From positions 62,001-126,000 of the forward strand of contig JAJFKV010000028.1 of NCBI GenBank assembly GCA_021773055.1: a stretch of DNA of 64,000 nt, written 5' to 3'. The translations under genes were made by a program, and so were the position numbers. Below the pieces are notes generated by a model, which made no database searches, had not been told where the DNA came from, and was given only the letters and a program-made list of their open reading frames with translations. This DNA is from Woeseiaceae bacterium. GTDB lineage: Bacteria > Pseudomonadota > Gammaproteobacteria > Steroidobacterales > Woeseiaceae. Below are positions 18,760 to 28,287 of the stretch, piece by piece; position 1 is the stretch's first letter, and each line of letters opens with the position of its first letter.

Positions 18760-20976
18760 TTAGTCTTCGTCGAGCTTCGAATAGATACCTGAGAGGTCGG
18801 ACAGTACCGCATCAAGGGTAATTGGCTTGCCGATGAAATGGCCTTGTGCGAAGTCGACACCAAGCTCACTGATTAGCGTGCGGGCATCTTCTGTTTCAAC
18901 GTATTCGGCGACCGTCTTCAGCTCCATCACTTTCGCGACTTGAGTAATTGCGGCAACCATTGACTCTGAAATACGATTCTCGGTGATATCGCGAATAAAG
19001 CCGCCATCGATCTTCAGGGTGTCCACATTGAAATTCTTCAAATAGGCGAACGAACTCAAACCAGCACCGAAGTCGTCCAGCGAGATTTTGCAGCCGCGCT
19101 GCCGCAGTCGGTCAATAAAGGACTGTGCCTTATCCAGATTCGAGACTGCTGCCGATTCCGTAATTTCAAAGCAAAGTGAAGACGCTGGCAATTTGCTGGC
19201 GTCGATTTCCTGCTCAATAAACTCCAGGAAGTCGTCGTCGCCGAGCGATTGCCCGGACAGGTTCACAGCGAATATAGCGTTCTGACCAGAGACATCTTTG
19301 TGCGCTTCTGAGAGCTTCGCGATGCTATTGGAAACGACCCAGCGGTCGATCTGCGGCATCATTCGGTAGCGCTCTGCCGCCGAGAATAAAGCTTCTGTTT
19401 CGACATAGGCGCCGGCGCCATCGTCCATGCGCAACAAGATCTCGAAGCGTGGATTGGCGGAGTCTTTGGACAAGCTCGCAATCGGTTGCGCGAGTAACTC
19501 GAATTCGTCGCCATCGAGGGCCTGTTGAATTTCGGCAACCAGCTGCATGTCGTCATAACGACGTATCACACTGTGATTCCCCTCGTCGTATAATTCGATA
19601 CGATCTCTACCGTGTTCTTTCGCAGCTTCACACGCCATTCGGGCCGTTGTCAGAACGTTGCCTTTGTCCGCGCTGGATAAATTGAAACCGGCGATGCCGA
19701 TACTCATCGTTACCTGCAAAGATTTGTCACCTTCGAGATATCGTAGGGCCGCTGTCTTGGAGCGGATTTTATTCGCGTAATCGAGCGCCGTATCCGAGCT
19801 TGCATGCGTCAGCAGCATGCAGAAATCGTCGCCTGTCAGTCGTGACAGCACCGCACTCTTCGGCAGATCCTCTTCCAGCAATCGGGCGAAGCTCATAATG
19901 ACCTCGTCCCCAGCCTTGTGACTGAAGCTGTCATTGACGAGTTGCAGATTGTCGAGATCAAAATAGATTATCTGATGCGTGTCGCCGTTGGGCTTCAATG
20001 CCTCGAATGATTCCTGCAGTTGCGCCTCGAATCCGGTGCGATTCATGAGTCCCGTCATCGCGTCGAACGACTGCTCAATGACATACTCAATTTTGCGACC
20101 AATGTGCGACATGAATCGCCGGTCACTCTTTCTGAATTTACGGTGCTCGACACGACCTAGCTGTGCGAACACACCTTCAACATTTCCTTGATTATCCAGC
20201 AACGGGCAAAGTAGCGCCTGATACCCGTTTCGTGCGCTTTCCGGGCCTTCATCGGCCGGAATCTCGAAAATTACGGGCTTTCGCTGGCCTTCCAGCTTTG
20301 GCATTAGTTGATCAACGAGATAGCGATCCAGAACCTTGCGATTCACTTTCTTCCAACTGGAATGCGTAGCGCTAATTCGAATGCGTTTCGACGGTATCAA
20401 TAGCACACTGTAGTTAATACCAAGAAAACGACCACTACGGCCAACAAGTTCGGCCAGGCTTGAGTGGCGGCCTTTTACACCGTGAATTTTTTCATCGATC
20501 TCGTAGACGAGTTCCAGTTCTTTTTCGAAATCTTCGGCGTCGCGCTCAAGACTTCGCATCTCCTTCCCGACCCGAAGACTTTCGCCGATCAATTCAATAG
20601 CCGGCTCAAGGATACTTTTCAAGAGGCTTGGATTGAACGCCGAAGATTTGCCGTCATTTCTCGAAAACAACGCCACAAGCAGTCCGGCTGTCTTGTCGTT
20701 TCCTCCCGGCACGGGCAGGGCCAGAACGGTGCGCCCGGAAGACAATGTTCGACGTAAAAATTCGCCGTCATCGACTAAATTGTCCACCAGTTCGCGCGGT
20801 AAGTCAGCTACGAAATTGTCGATTTCAAAGTCTTCTGCACCGTCGCTGTTCCAGATACATATCTTGTCGAGATCGTAAAAACAGAACACCTGGGCACGCG
20901 GCACAAGGGAATGCAGCAGGCCACCGGCCTTGCTGATATTCCTCTCTGTTACGAGTACGTGAACGTCTGCTGACAC
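18760..20976 (-). CDS. GAF-GGDEF-EAL protein, diverged GGDEF with complete EAL residues
   Basis: 738 residues, no membrane segment seen. N-terminal half (about 1-300) is GAF-like with a coiled region at 135-170. GGDEF domain at about 300-470: 'MTGLMNRTGFEAQL' is canonical but the active-site loop reads TGDDF (381-385), so cyclase activity is doubtful. EAL domain at about 485-725 keeps the usual residues: 'FEILLRM' (EAL position), 'NLSGQSL', 'FEITES', 'SLDDFGAGLSSF', 'LKIDGGF', 'VAEYVE' and 'QGHFIGKP'. Best reading is a c-di-GMP phosphodiesterase with a regulatory GGDEF. Starts with GTG 20976. Confidence 0.88.
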   Translation of the reverse strand: MSADVHVLVTERNISKAGGLLHSLVPRAQVFCFYDLDKICIWNSDGAEDFEIDNFVADLPRELVDNLVDDGEFLRRTLSSGRTVLALPVPGGNDKTAGLLVALFSRNDGKSSAFNPSLLKSILEPAIELIGESLRVGKEMRSLERDAEDFEKELELVYEIDEKIHGVKGRHSSLAELVGRSGRFLGINYSVLLIPSKRIRISATHSSWKKVNRKVLDRYLVDQLMPKLEGQRKPVIFEIPADEGPESARNGYQALLCPLLDNQGNVEGVFAQLGRVEHRKFRKSDRRFMSHIGRKIEYVIEQSFDAMTGLMNRTGFEAQLQESFEALKPNGDTHQIIYFDLDNLQLVNDSFSHKAGDEVIMSFARLLEEDLPKSAVLSRLTGDDFCMLLTHASSDTALDYANKIRSKTAALRYLEGDKSLQVTMSIGIAGFNLSSADKGNVLTTARMACEAAKEHGRDRIELYDEGNHSVIRRYDDMQLVAEIQQALDGDEFELLAQPIASLSKDSANPRFEILLRMDDGAGAYVETEALFSAAERYRMMPQIDRWVVSNSIAKLSEAHKDVSGQNAIFAVNLSGQSLGDDDFLEFIEQEIDASKLPASSLCFEITESAAVSNLDKAQSFIDRLRQRGCKISLDDFGAGLSSFAYLKNFNVDTLKIDGGFIRDITENRISESMVAAITQVAKVMELKTVAEYVETEDARTLISELGVDFAQGHFIGKPITLDAVLSDLSGIYSKLDED

Positions 20977-21114
20977 TTGGGGTCCCGGCGTTGCATTTAA
21001 TATGCTCAGCGCCCCACGATGCCAGCGGTCTACACCTGCTGCTGTGACTCAGGTCTCAGCTGGAACCGTTCTAAGTCCATTTTTGAGCCCTGTGTACCGT
21101 TTTTGAGCAACCGC

Positions 21115-22068
21115 TCACAAAGAGGCAAGCCACTCGTCATCCGAACCTTCGTTGACACCTTCGAACAATGGCGTACTTAAATAGCGTTCACCGGTATCCG
21201 GCAACATCGCCAGGATCACTGATCCCTTGGGTGCTTTCTCGGCTGTCGCGAGCGCGCCAGCCAAGGTGGCGCCCGACGAGATACCAGTGAATATGCCTTC
21301 TGTAGTTGCCAGTTCCCGAGACACTTCGATAGCACGATCGTCCGTTACCAATAGCAGGTCATCAAAAATTTTCCTGTTTAGAACCTCGGGAATGAAGTCA
21401 GGTGTCCAACCCTGAATTTTGTGCGGCGCCCAGTCGGCCCCGGAAAGCAATGACGCCTCCGCCGGTTCGACAGCGACGATACCGATATCTGGTCGGGCAG
21501 CTTTCAGAATCTCGCCTGCACCTGTCAACGTGCCGCCCGTGCCGTAGCCGGTGACCCAGTAATCGAGTCGTTTGCCAGCGAAGTCGCTCAGTATTTCCGG
21601 GCCTGTCGTATTGCGGTGGTATTCAGGATTCGCCTCATTTTCAAATTGGCGAGTCAGAAACCAGCCATGCTTCTCCGCCAGTTCTTCCGCCAACCTCACC
21701 ATGCCGGTGCCACGTTCGGCGGCGGGCGTCAGGATTACTTTGGCACCCAGACCGCGCATGATCTTGCGGCGCTCGATCGAAAAAGAATCGGCCATCGTTG
21801 CAACAAACTGATGCCCCTTGGCAGCACAAACCATGGCCAATGCGATGCCGGTATTTCCCGACGTCGCCTCAATCACAGTTTGCCCCGGTTTCAATGTGCC
21901 GCGCTTCTCAGCATCCGTGATAATCGCAATCGCGAGTCGGTCCTTTACGGATGCCAGCGGGTTGAATGACTCAACCTTGACATACAGGTCGACGTGATCC
22001 GGCCCCATTTTGTTGAGTCTGACGATCGGAGTCTTCCCGATAGTTTCCAGAATATTGTTGTAGATCAT
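21115..22068 (-). CDS. cysK: Cysteine synthase (O-acetylserine sulfhydrylase), CysK/CysM family
   Basis: 317 residues. PLP lysine Lys42 in 'FNPLASVKDRLA'; 'EATSGNTGIALAMV' binds substrate and phosphate; 'GTGGTLTGAG' closes the PLP-phosphate pocket. Converts O-acetylserine and sulfide to cysteine. Overall order and length fit CysK; the choice between CysK and CysM is not certain. Divergent from cysB across 213 bases that hold a candidate CysB site. Confidence 0.92.
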   Translation of the reverse strand: MIYNNILETIGKTPIVRLNKMGPDHVDLYVKVESFNPLASVKDRLAIAIITDAEKRGTLKPGQTVIEATSGNTGIALAMVCAAKGHQFVATMADSFSIERRKIMRGLGAKVILTPAAERGTGMVRLAEELAEKHGWFLTRQFENEANPEYHRNTTGPEILSDFAGKRLDYWVTGYGTGGTLTGAGEILKAARPDIGIVAVEPAEASLLSGADWAPHKIQGWTPDFIPEVLNRKIFDDLLLVTDDRAIEVSRELATTEGIFTGISSGATLAGALATAEKAPKGSVILAMLPDTGERYLSTPLFEGVNEGSDDEWLASL

Positions 22069-22190
22069 TTCTTATTTCCTATTTTTGACGATCACATAAC
22101 TAGGTGTAGCACAAATTTGCCGCTCGTGAAGCACTCTACAGACGCCTTGATGCGCCGCAAAGACACACTGTTTCAGCTGATATAGCTTTT

Positions 22191-22212
22191 GGTTATAAGA
22201 ATCTGTTATACC
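22191..22212 (+). promoter_or_regulatory. Candidate CysB operator between cysK and cysB
   Basis: GGTTATAAG (22191-22199) followed six bases later by GTTATACC (22205-22212) makes an imperfect dyad. The same nine-mer, as its complement, occurs upstream of cysJ at 27589-27597. Sharing between two sulfur-assimilation promoters suggests a CysB-type site; this is inference. The rest of the 213-base gap showed no clear promoter to me. Confidence 0.4.
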
Positions 22213-22281
22213 TAGCGCAGGAATTGAAACTGAACCGACGGATGTTGGTCATAGACTGGAACAACCTAGAAAAAGTCGCTC

Positions 22282-23292
22282 ATGAAGCTGCAACAACTCA
22301 AGTACCTTCTCGCCATCGTCGATAACGGTTTGAACATCACCGCAGCGGCTGATCGCATGTATACAAGCCAGCCCGGTGTCAGCAAGCAGCTTAAGTTGCT
22401 CGAAGAAGAGCTGGGCATGCAGTTATTCACGCGCAAGGGGAAAAGCCTGGGCGGTATCACACCGGCTGGTCACCAGGTTATTGATCGTGCTCGTATCATC
22501 ATGCGCGAAACAGAGAATATCCGCAGCCTCGCCTCTGACTATTTCAAAGAAGAAGAGGGCTCGCTGTCAATCGCAACCACTCACACTCAGGCGCGATACG
22601 TACTGCCCGAAATCGTCGCCGAGTTTCGCAAGCGCTTTCCCAAAGTTGGGCTCAATTTGCATCAGGGCACGTCGGAACAGATCGCCGACATGGTTGCAGC
22701 TAATGATATCGACTTCGCCATCGCGACCGGTGCCAATGAGTTGTTTGCCGACCTTATGCTCGTACCAAGTTATCGCTGGGATCGCTCTATTGTCGTTCCC
22801 AAAGGCCACGCGCTAGCGCAACTCGATCGAAAAATCACCTTACAGGATCTCGCCGAATTTCCGCTGGTCACGTATGTGTTCAGCTTCGGTGGCCACTCCT
22901 CATTAAAACGTGCATTCGCGGACGAGGGCCTGGACCCTGACGTTGTTTTTACGGCTCGCGACGCTGATGTCATCAAGACCTATGTCCGCATGGGGCTCGG
23001 GGTGGGAATTGTTGCCAGTATGGCCGCCGACTGCTCCGACAAAGAAGACCTTCAGGCCATCGATGCGGAGGGGCTATTTCCACGCAGTACCACCTGGATC
23101 GGCTATCGAAAAGACGCTGTCTTGAGACGGTATATGGTTGATTTTATTCAACTGTTCGCATCTCACGTATCGTCACAACAGCTTGAGGATATTCGCCGCG
23201 CAACCTCGCAGAAAGAGATCGACGACCTGTTCGAGCCGTCAGAATTGCCGGTGCGTGGTGGCTGTGATGAAGACGTAACAGTCGCGGCATGA
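22282..23292 (+). CDS. cysB: LysR-type regulator of sulfur assimilation
   Basis: 336 residues. Helix-turn-helix at 1-60 ('ITAAADRMYTSQPGVSKQLK'), followed by the CysB-typical 'LGMQLFTRKGKSL' and 'PAGHQVIDRA'. The effector domain (about 90-300) begins with 'SLSIATTHTQARYVLP', the CysB signature for binding N-acetylserine or sulfate. Activates cysJIH and cysK-type promoters when cysteine is short. The neighbouring genes are exactly that regulon: cysK divergent, cysHIJ convergent. The C-terminal extension after about 320 is low in structure. Confidence 0.95.
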   Translation: MKLQQLKYLLAIVDNGLNITAAADRMYTSQPGVSKQLKLLEEELGMQLFTRKGKSLGGITPAGHQVIDRARIIMRETENIRSLASDYFKEEEGSLSIATTHTQARYVLPEIVAEFRKRFPKVGLNLHQGTSEQIADMVAANDIDFAIATGANELFADLMLVPSYRWDRSIVVPKGHALAQLDRKITLQDLAEFPLVTYVFSFGGHSSLKRAFADEGLDPDVVFTARDADVIKTYVRMGLGVGIVASMAADCSDKEDLQAIDAEGLFPRSTTWIGYRKDAVLRRYMVDFIQLFASHVSSQQLEDIRRATSQKEIDDLFEPSELPVRGGCDEDVTVAA

Positions 23293-23309
23293 TCTTGCGG
23301 CAAGACAAC

Positions 23310-23981
23310 CTACGATTCACAGAACTGCTCGCCGAATCCTGATTCGTGCAACCCACATTCACGCTTGAGACCAAAGAACCGGGTTTCCTCGAGGGTGTTT
23401 ACCTCGGCGAGTGACCGGGTGGTGTGCACATCGCCGATCGACACGTACCCCTTTTCCCAAAGCGGGTGGTACGGCAGGTCGTGTCGCTGCAGATACTCGT
23501 AAACATCTTTGTCGGTCCAGTCAGCGATCGGATACACCTTGAAGCGCTCGCCGGAGCGTTCGACGAACGGTTTTTCCGCACGCTCTGCAGACTGGCTTCG
23601 TCGCAGCCCCGAGAACCATGTACCAACATTCAGATCATCGAGTGCACGGCGCATAGGCGCGACCTTGTTCTCGCGATTGTATTCTTCCAGTCCCCGCAAA
23701 CCTTTGTCCCAGCGTTTGCCGTGTCGCGCTTCCTGCCACTGGCTGGAGAGTTCGGGACGGTAGACTTTAAGGTTCAAGTCGAGTCTGACGGTGAGCTCGT
23801 CCACGAAATGGTAGGTTTCCGGAAACAGGTAGCCAGTGTCGATGAGAACGACGGGTATGTCGGGTTGCTGCTCGGTAAGCAGATGCAACATGACCGCCGA
23901 CTGTGCACCAAAACTGGAACTGACAACATGCTGCCCGGGTAACTCAAGAAGCGCCGCGGTAACTCTCTGTTCAGCTGTCAT
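23310..23981 (-). CDS. cysH: Phosphoadenylyl-sulfate (PAPS) reductase
   Basis: 223 residues from ATG 23981, which has AGGA seven bases upstream. PP-loop start '[17 protein letters not shown]', '[12 protein letters not shown]', '[10 protein letters not shown]', and the C-terminal catalytic 'KRECGLH' cysteine. The additional CC...CxxC cysteines of iron-sulfur APS reductases are absent, so PAPS is the likely substrate, with thioredoxin as donor. The start overlaps the 3' end of cysI by 11 bases. No cysDNC genes are in the window. Confidence 0.94.
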   Translation of the reverse strand: MTAEQRVTAALLELPGQHVVSSSFGAQSAVMLHLLTEQQPDIPVVLIDTGYLFPETYHFVDELTVRLDLNLKVYRPELSSQWQEARHGKRWDKGLRGLEEYNRENKVAPMRRALDDLNVGTWFSGLRRSQSAERAEKPFVERSGERFKVYPIADWTDKDVYEYLQRHDLPYHPLWEKGYVSIGDVHTTRSLAEVNTLEETRFFGLKRECGLHESGFGEQFCES

Positions 23982-25665
23982 GAATATTCCTGCCTGCTGT
24001 GATCTCTCTGGCAACGCCCGTGCGAACGAGAAAATCGCCGAAGTGCTCAGCGTCGTTCCGCTCTGTGGCGAATCTGGCGAGCAACGGATCCAGCGCGCTC
24101 AGCACTTGTTCCTCGTTGGCATTGTCCAGGTATGGTGCACCAAGCCGCTCGCCCGCAAATCCGGCGCCGAGATACATTGTGTAGCGGCCCGGCCCCTTGC
24201 CGACCAATCCGATTTCCGCGATATACGGACGTGCGCAACCATTGGCGCAGCCGGTCATGCGAACGGTAACAGGTTCATCTGACAGCACATGCCGTTTTAG
24301 TAAGACATCCATCTTGTCGATCAGCGTTGGCAGGTAGCGCTCACTTTCAGCCATTGCCTGACCGCAGGTTGGAAAGGCAACACAAGCCATGGAATTGAGG
24401 CGCAGTGGGCTCGCGTGCTTGCTGTTCTCAATACCGAACTCGGCCAGCAACGCCTTAATACAGGCCCTATCTTTCTCCGCGATTTTGCTGATGATCAAGT
24501 TCTGGTTCGGCGTTAGTCGAAACTCTGAATTGTGCTGCTCGGCAATGGCGCGCAGCCCGCTGAGGAGTCGACGATCACCAATGTCATCGATGCGGCCGTT
24601 TTCTATGAATAGGCCGTAATGCCACACACCAACATCATCCCGCTGCCAACCGTGGACATCTCCGTTGGCGACAAAAGAGTATTTATGCGGCTGTGCGAAT
24701 GAGGCACCCGAGCGCTTTTCAACCTCATCACGAAACCAGTCCAGGCCGCGGTCCTCTATCGTATATTTGAGTCGCGCATGCTTGCGGTTTGTACGATCCC
24801 CGAAATCGCGCTGAGTAGTTACGACCGCTTCGGCCACGGCCAGAATATCGTCCGCATCAATAAATCCAAGCACATCACCAAGACGTGGAAAAGTACTCTT
24901 GTCTCCATGCGTCATTCCCATGCCGCCACCTGCGGTAACGTTGAAGCCCACGATCGTGCCGTTCTTTACGATCGTGATGAAACCCAGGTCCTGCGCGAAA
25001 ATATCGACATCGTTTTGCGGTGGTACGACGAACGCCGCTTTAAATTTTCGTGGCAGGTAAGTATCACCATAAATTGGTTCGATCTCTGTCTTCGATGATT
25101 CGACCTTCGCGCCGTCCAGCCAGATTTCGTGATACGCGCGGCTCGCTGGCATCAGGTGCTCAGACAGTTCCTCGGCGAGCCTCTGCACATCGCGATGAAT
25201 GGATGATGACGCGGGTAATGGTGGCGACATCACGTTGCGATTTACGTCGCCACAGGCAGCAATGGTATCGAGAGTTGCCTGGTTGATGTCCGCAATGGTC
25301 TGCTTAAGATTACGTTTTACAACGCCATGATACTGGACGGCCTGCCGGGTTGTTAGCCGAATGCTTTGGTTCGCGTGTGTGGTCGCGATCTGATCCAATC
25401 CTAACCACTGCGAAGTTGTCAGGAGTCCACCCGGAATACGGGCTCGAATCATGAAGCTGTAAGCTGGTTCCAGTTTGCGCCGCTTGCGCTCGCTGCGGAT
25501 ATCGCGATCGTCCTGCTGATATATGCCGTGAAACTTCGAAAGCTGCGTATCCGCATCGGCTATCGAACCAGTCAGCGGGTCCGTAAGTCCTTCGGCAATC
25601 GAGCCACGCAGGAGGCGACTCGCCGCCTTGATATTTTCTACTTCCGTCAGACTTGTGTCGCTCAT
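23971..25665 (-). CDS. cysI: Sulfite reductase [NADPH] hemoprotein beta subunit
   Basis: 564 residues, near E. coli CysI (570). The [4Fe-4S]/siroheme cysteines are visible as 'CVAFPTCGQ' (C-x5-C) and '[10 protein letters not shown]' (C-x3-C). Typical N-terminal '[13 protein letters not shown]' and 'GDVNRNVM'. Reduces sulfite to sulfide with electrons from CysJ. The ATG at 25665 overlaps the cysJ TAA by one base (TAATG); a longer reading to 25752 lies inside cysJ and was rejected. Confidence 0.95.
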   Translation of the reverse strand: MSDTSLTEVENIKAASRLLRGSIAEGLTDPLTGSIADADTQLSKFHGIYQQDDRDIRSERKRRKLEPAYSFMIRARIPGGLLTTSQWLGLDQIATTHANQSIRLTTRQAVQYHGVVKRNLKQTIADINQATLDTIAACGDVNRNVMSPPLPASSSIHRDVQRLAEELSEHLMPASRAYHEIWLDGAKVESSKTEIEPIYGDTYLPRKFKAAFVVPPQNDVDIFAQDLGFITIVKNGTIVGFNVTAGGGMGMTHGDKSTFPRLGDVLGFIDADDILAVAEAVVTTQRDFGDRTNRKHARLKYTIEDRGLDWFRDEVEKRSGASFAQPHKYSFVANGDVHGWQRDDVGVWHYGLFIENGRIDDIGDRRLLSGLRAIAEQHNSEFRLTPNQNLIISKIAEKDRACIKALLAEFGIENSKHASPLRLNSMACVAFPTCGQAMAESERYLPTLIDKMDVLLKRHVLSDEPVTVRMTGCANGCARPYIAEIGLVGKGPGRYTMYLGAGFAGERLGAPYLDNANEEQVLSALDPLLARFATERNDAEHFGDFLVRTGVAREITAGRNIHDS

Positions 25666-27485
25666 TAGTAGACGTCTCTTTGATAACGGCCAGCGGCGCG
25701 CAATTCCTTGAGCTTCTGAACAGCCGTAGCTGAATCGAAACCACCATGCCAAGTAAGCACATCAGTCAACGCATCGTTCACATCGTTCGCCATTTGTTTT
25801 GCATCACCGCAGACGTAGATGACAGCACCGCGTTCGATCCAGCGATACAGCTCCGCACTGTTCTCGCGAATTCGATCCTGAACGTAGATTTTTTTCCGCT
25901 GATCCCTTGAAAAGGCAACGTCGAGCCGCCGGAGGTGGCCTTGTTTGAGATAGCGCTGCCATTCGAGTTGATATAAGAAATCGCTGTCGAGGTTTCTGTA
26001 GCCAAAGAACAGCCAGTTGTCGCCACTCGCCCGCTGTTCAACCCGCTCCTCTACAAAGGAGCGAAACGGCGCCACCCCGGTGCCGGGACCTATCATTACG
26101 ATTGGCACGTCTGCTGCAGGAAGTTGGAAACGCGTGTTTCGTTCGACGAATACTGATACAAAATCGCCTTCTCGAAGACGATCGACAAGATGTGTCGATG
26201 CAGCACCCCAATGCTCACTACCGAAGGCCTCGTACCTGACTGCGGCTACCGTCAGATGCACTTCGTCTGGATTGGCACTAAGACTCGAAGAAATCGAGTA
26301 TGAGCGCGGACTCAGGCGTCGCAACATCCCCGCGAACTCGTCCGCACCTACATGAGCGGGATATTGACGAACGACATCGATAATTTGATGAACAGCGACA
26401 AGATCTGCAAGGGCCTTTGTGTCATTCCCATCAAGTACGGATTGCAACGCATCGCTACCCGACAATAGCAACAGGTTCGCCCAGTCACGCAGAAACCCGA
26501 GGCTTACCGCCGTGATCTCCAATGACTCCCGGAGCACATCCGCCAGCGGCAACTGCTGGTCGCCAAGCGTCACCAGAGCATCACCATCCAGCTGCAACTC
26601 GGCCAGTAACTCGGTTACGAGCTGCGGCGGATTTTCGACGATAACCGCCAGAGAGTCTCCGGGCTCATAAGTGATACCCGAGCCTTCCAGGGATAACTCG
26701 ATATGGCGAACGTCTTTGCTGGATGATCCGCCAGTGATCTTCTGGTTAGCCAAAATTTCGGCACGAAACGGGTTGGACTTATCGACTACGGATGCCGATT
26801 TGACGGCATGCAGTAGTGGTACGGCGGCTATTTCTTCGGCACCGAGCAAGTCCGGCAGCCCGGCGATAACTCGTTCCGTCCAGCCTGCGACTGCCGTATC
26901 ATAATCAAGGTCGCACTCCAGCACTGCCTCGATCCGCTGCGCGCCGAGCTCATGCAAACGGCTATCGAACTCACGCCCGGTCTCGCAGAAATTAACATAG
27001 CTACTGTCTCCAAGTGCGAGTACTGAATATTGCAGATGTGAGAGCTCTGGTGCCTTTTTCGAAAACAGGTAATCGTGAATAAGCTCTGCATCGTCGGGTG
27101 GGTCACCTTCGCCGTGTGTACTAACAACGAACGTTACGAGCGATTCGCGCTTCAGATTGGCGGGCTTGTAGTCCGCGAGGCTAATCGCGTCGACGGCGAA
27201 GCCCCGAGACCGTGCCTCTGCGGCCAATGCGATAGCGATCGCCTCCGCATTGCCCGTCTGTGAGCCATACAGGATCCGTAGTTTTCTGGCGCTGAGGTTT
27301 TCCGAATCAGCAACGACCGGTTTCATGTTCGCCGCCAACTGGGGCGAACCGCCAGCCGCGGCGAGTCCCGCCGCGTAGCCAGACACCCACTGCAGCTGTG
27401 AAGGCGACAACCCGTCCACCGCCATGTGCAGATTACTTGTCTGATCGGAATCCAGTAGCATTACGCCAGCGGGCAAACTACTCAT
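25665..27485 (-). CDS. cysJ: Sulfite reductase [NADPH] flavoprotein alpha subunit
   Basis: 606 residues. Flavodoxin domain (about 65-205) with 'ILYGSQTGNAEAIA' and 'STHGEGDPPDDAE'; FAD domain with 'RSYSISSS'; NADPH domain with 'GPGTGVAPFRSFVEER' and 'YVCGDAKQMA'. Feeds electrons from NADPH through FAD and FMN to CysI. ATG 27485 is chosen over a TTG at 27509 because AGGAG stands eight bases upstream. First gene of cysJIH. Confidence 0.95.
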   Translation of the reverse strand: MSSLPAGVMLLDSDQTSNLHMAVDGLSPSQLQWVSGYAAGLAAAGGSPQLAANMKPVVADSENLSARKLRILYGSQTGNAEAIAIALAAEARSRGFAVDAISLADYKPANLKRESLVTFVVSTHGEGDPPDDAELIHDYLFSKKAPELSHLQYSVLALGDSSYVNFCETGREFDSRLHELGAQRIEAVLECDLDYDTAVAGWTERVIAGLPDLLGAEEIAAVPLLHAVKSASVVDKSNPFRAEILANQKITGGSSSKDVRHIELSLEGSGITYEPGDSLAVIVENPPQLVTELLAELQLDGDALVTLGDQQLPLADVLRESLEITAVSLGFLRDWANLLLLSGSDALQSVLDGNDTKALADLVAVHQIIDVVRQYPAHVGADEFAGMLRRLSPRSYSISSSLSANPDEVHLTVAAVRYEAFGSEHWGAASTHLVDRLREGDFVSVFVERNTRFQLPAADVPIVMIGPGTGVAPFRSFVEERVEQRASGDNWLFFGYRNLDSDFLYQLEWQRYLKQGHLRRLDVAFSRDQRKKIYVQDRIRENSAELYRWIERGAVIYVCGDAKQMANDVNDALTDVLTWHGGFDSATAVQKLKELRAAGRYQRDVY

Positions 27486-27588
27486 TACGGCAACTCCTGA
27501 ATGCGCCAATGCCGCGCGATGCTGCGCGGCAAGTCGGAGTTACCTTAGGGGGACGCTGTTAAAGCGTAAACGGTTTGTTTGTTATCGA

Positions 27589-27611
27589 CTTATAACCTGC
27601 ACTTATATAAC
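27589..27611 (-). promoter_or_regulatory. Candidate CysB site upstream of cysJIH
   Basis: Read on the minus strand, GTTATATAAGT (27611-27601) is followed by GGTTATAAG (27597-27589), two near copies about 14 bases apart and some 105-125 bases before the cysJ ATG. GGTTATAAG also occurs in the cysK-cysB gap. Position and sharing fit an activator site for CysB. The gap 27486-27629 must also hold the cysJ promoter, which I cannot place with confidence. Confidence 0.4.
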
Positions 27612-27629
27612 GAGTTCTTTTCGCAGGCG

Positions 27630-28229
27630 CTAATAGATTCGGATGCCGCCGTGTCGAATTCGGCTGCGGCGATCGACCCACCACATCCCAAGCAGGAGCC
27701 CGGCAAGCAAACAGACGCCTATCGCACCTGCTACCCAGGATATTGGCAGGCTGCCCCGGTATTTTTCCTCAAGCCCCTGAAGCCCCGCATTTTGATCTTG
27801 CAGCTCAACGATACGTCCTTGTGCTTCAGCAAGATTTGCGTCGAAGGCCAACGCATCGTTGCGCAAAGCCTCGATAGTTGCGGCGGGCGCCGCGAAAGCC
27901 TGTTTGGTTTCTTCAAGCTCAACGATCAGAGCATCACGCTCTGCGGTGATTTCCGCAACAATGAGTTTGGCGGGCTTGTCGTCGACCAGATAAGCCGCCT
28001 TGACCCAGCCTTCTGTCGCATTCGGCAGTCGCACGTTCGCATAGTTTCGATCGCGAGTAAGAATTTCCATCGCCTGGCCACTGTCCAGGTATTGAAATGC
28101 GCGGTCTGAAGTGTCCGGTGCCAGGTGCAGTCCCAGTCTCAGATTATCGGTGACATAGGCTGTTTCTCCCATCGCTGACAACGGCATCAACGCAAGAAGC
28201 CCAAGTAATCCCCACATCGTTGGACGCAT
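27630..28229 (-). CDS. SH3-domain signal-transduction protein (TIGR04211 / YgiM-like)
   Basis: 199 residues: signal peptide 1-21 ('LSAMGETAY'), bacterial SH3 domain (about 24-85) with 'LRLGLHLAPDTSD' and 'NATEGWVKAAYL', a coiled-coil (about 90-150, 'LIVAEITAERDALIVELEETK' region), and one C-terminal membrane helix (about 163-183) followed by a basic tail. This matches E. coli YgiM and the TIGR04211 family. Role unknown; it probably sits in the inner membrane with SH3 and coiled coil in the periplasm. Confidence 0.88.
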   Translation of the reverse strand: MRPTMWGLLGLLALMPLSAMGETAYVTDNLRLGLHLAPDTSDRAFQYLDSGQAMEILTRDRNYANVRLPNATEGWVKAAYLVDDKPAKLIVAEITAERDALIVELEETKQAFAAPAATIEALRNDALAFDANLAEAQGRIVELQDQNAGLQGLEEKYRGSLPISWVAGAIGVCLLAGLLLGMWWVDRRSRIRHGGIRIY

Positions 28230-28287
28230 TATCTATTTCCCTTTCCCGGTGTTCCGGAGCATCTTTTTCCAGCCCAGCGAGTGTACC

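Noticed and set aside
21081..21110. Direct repeat TTTTTGAGC twice at about 20 bases
   Set aside because: Only two copies, between cysK and the GGDEF/EAL gene, with no promoter or convincing stem; could be chance.
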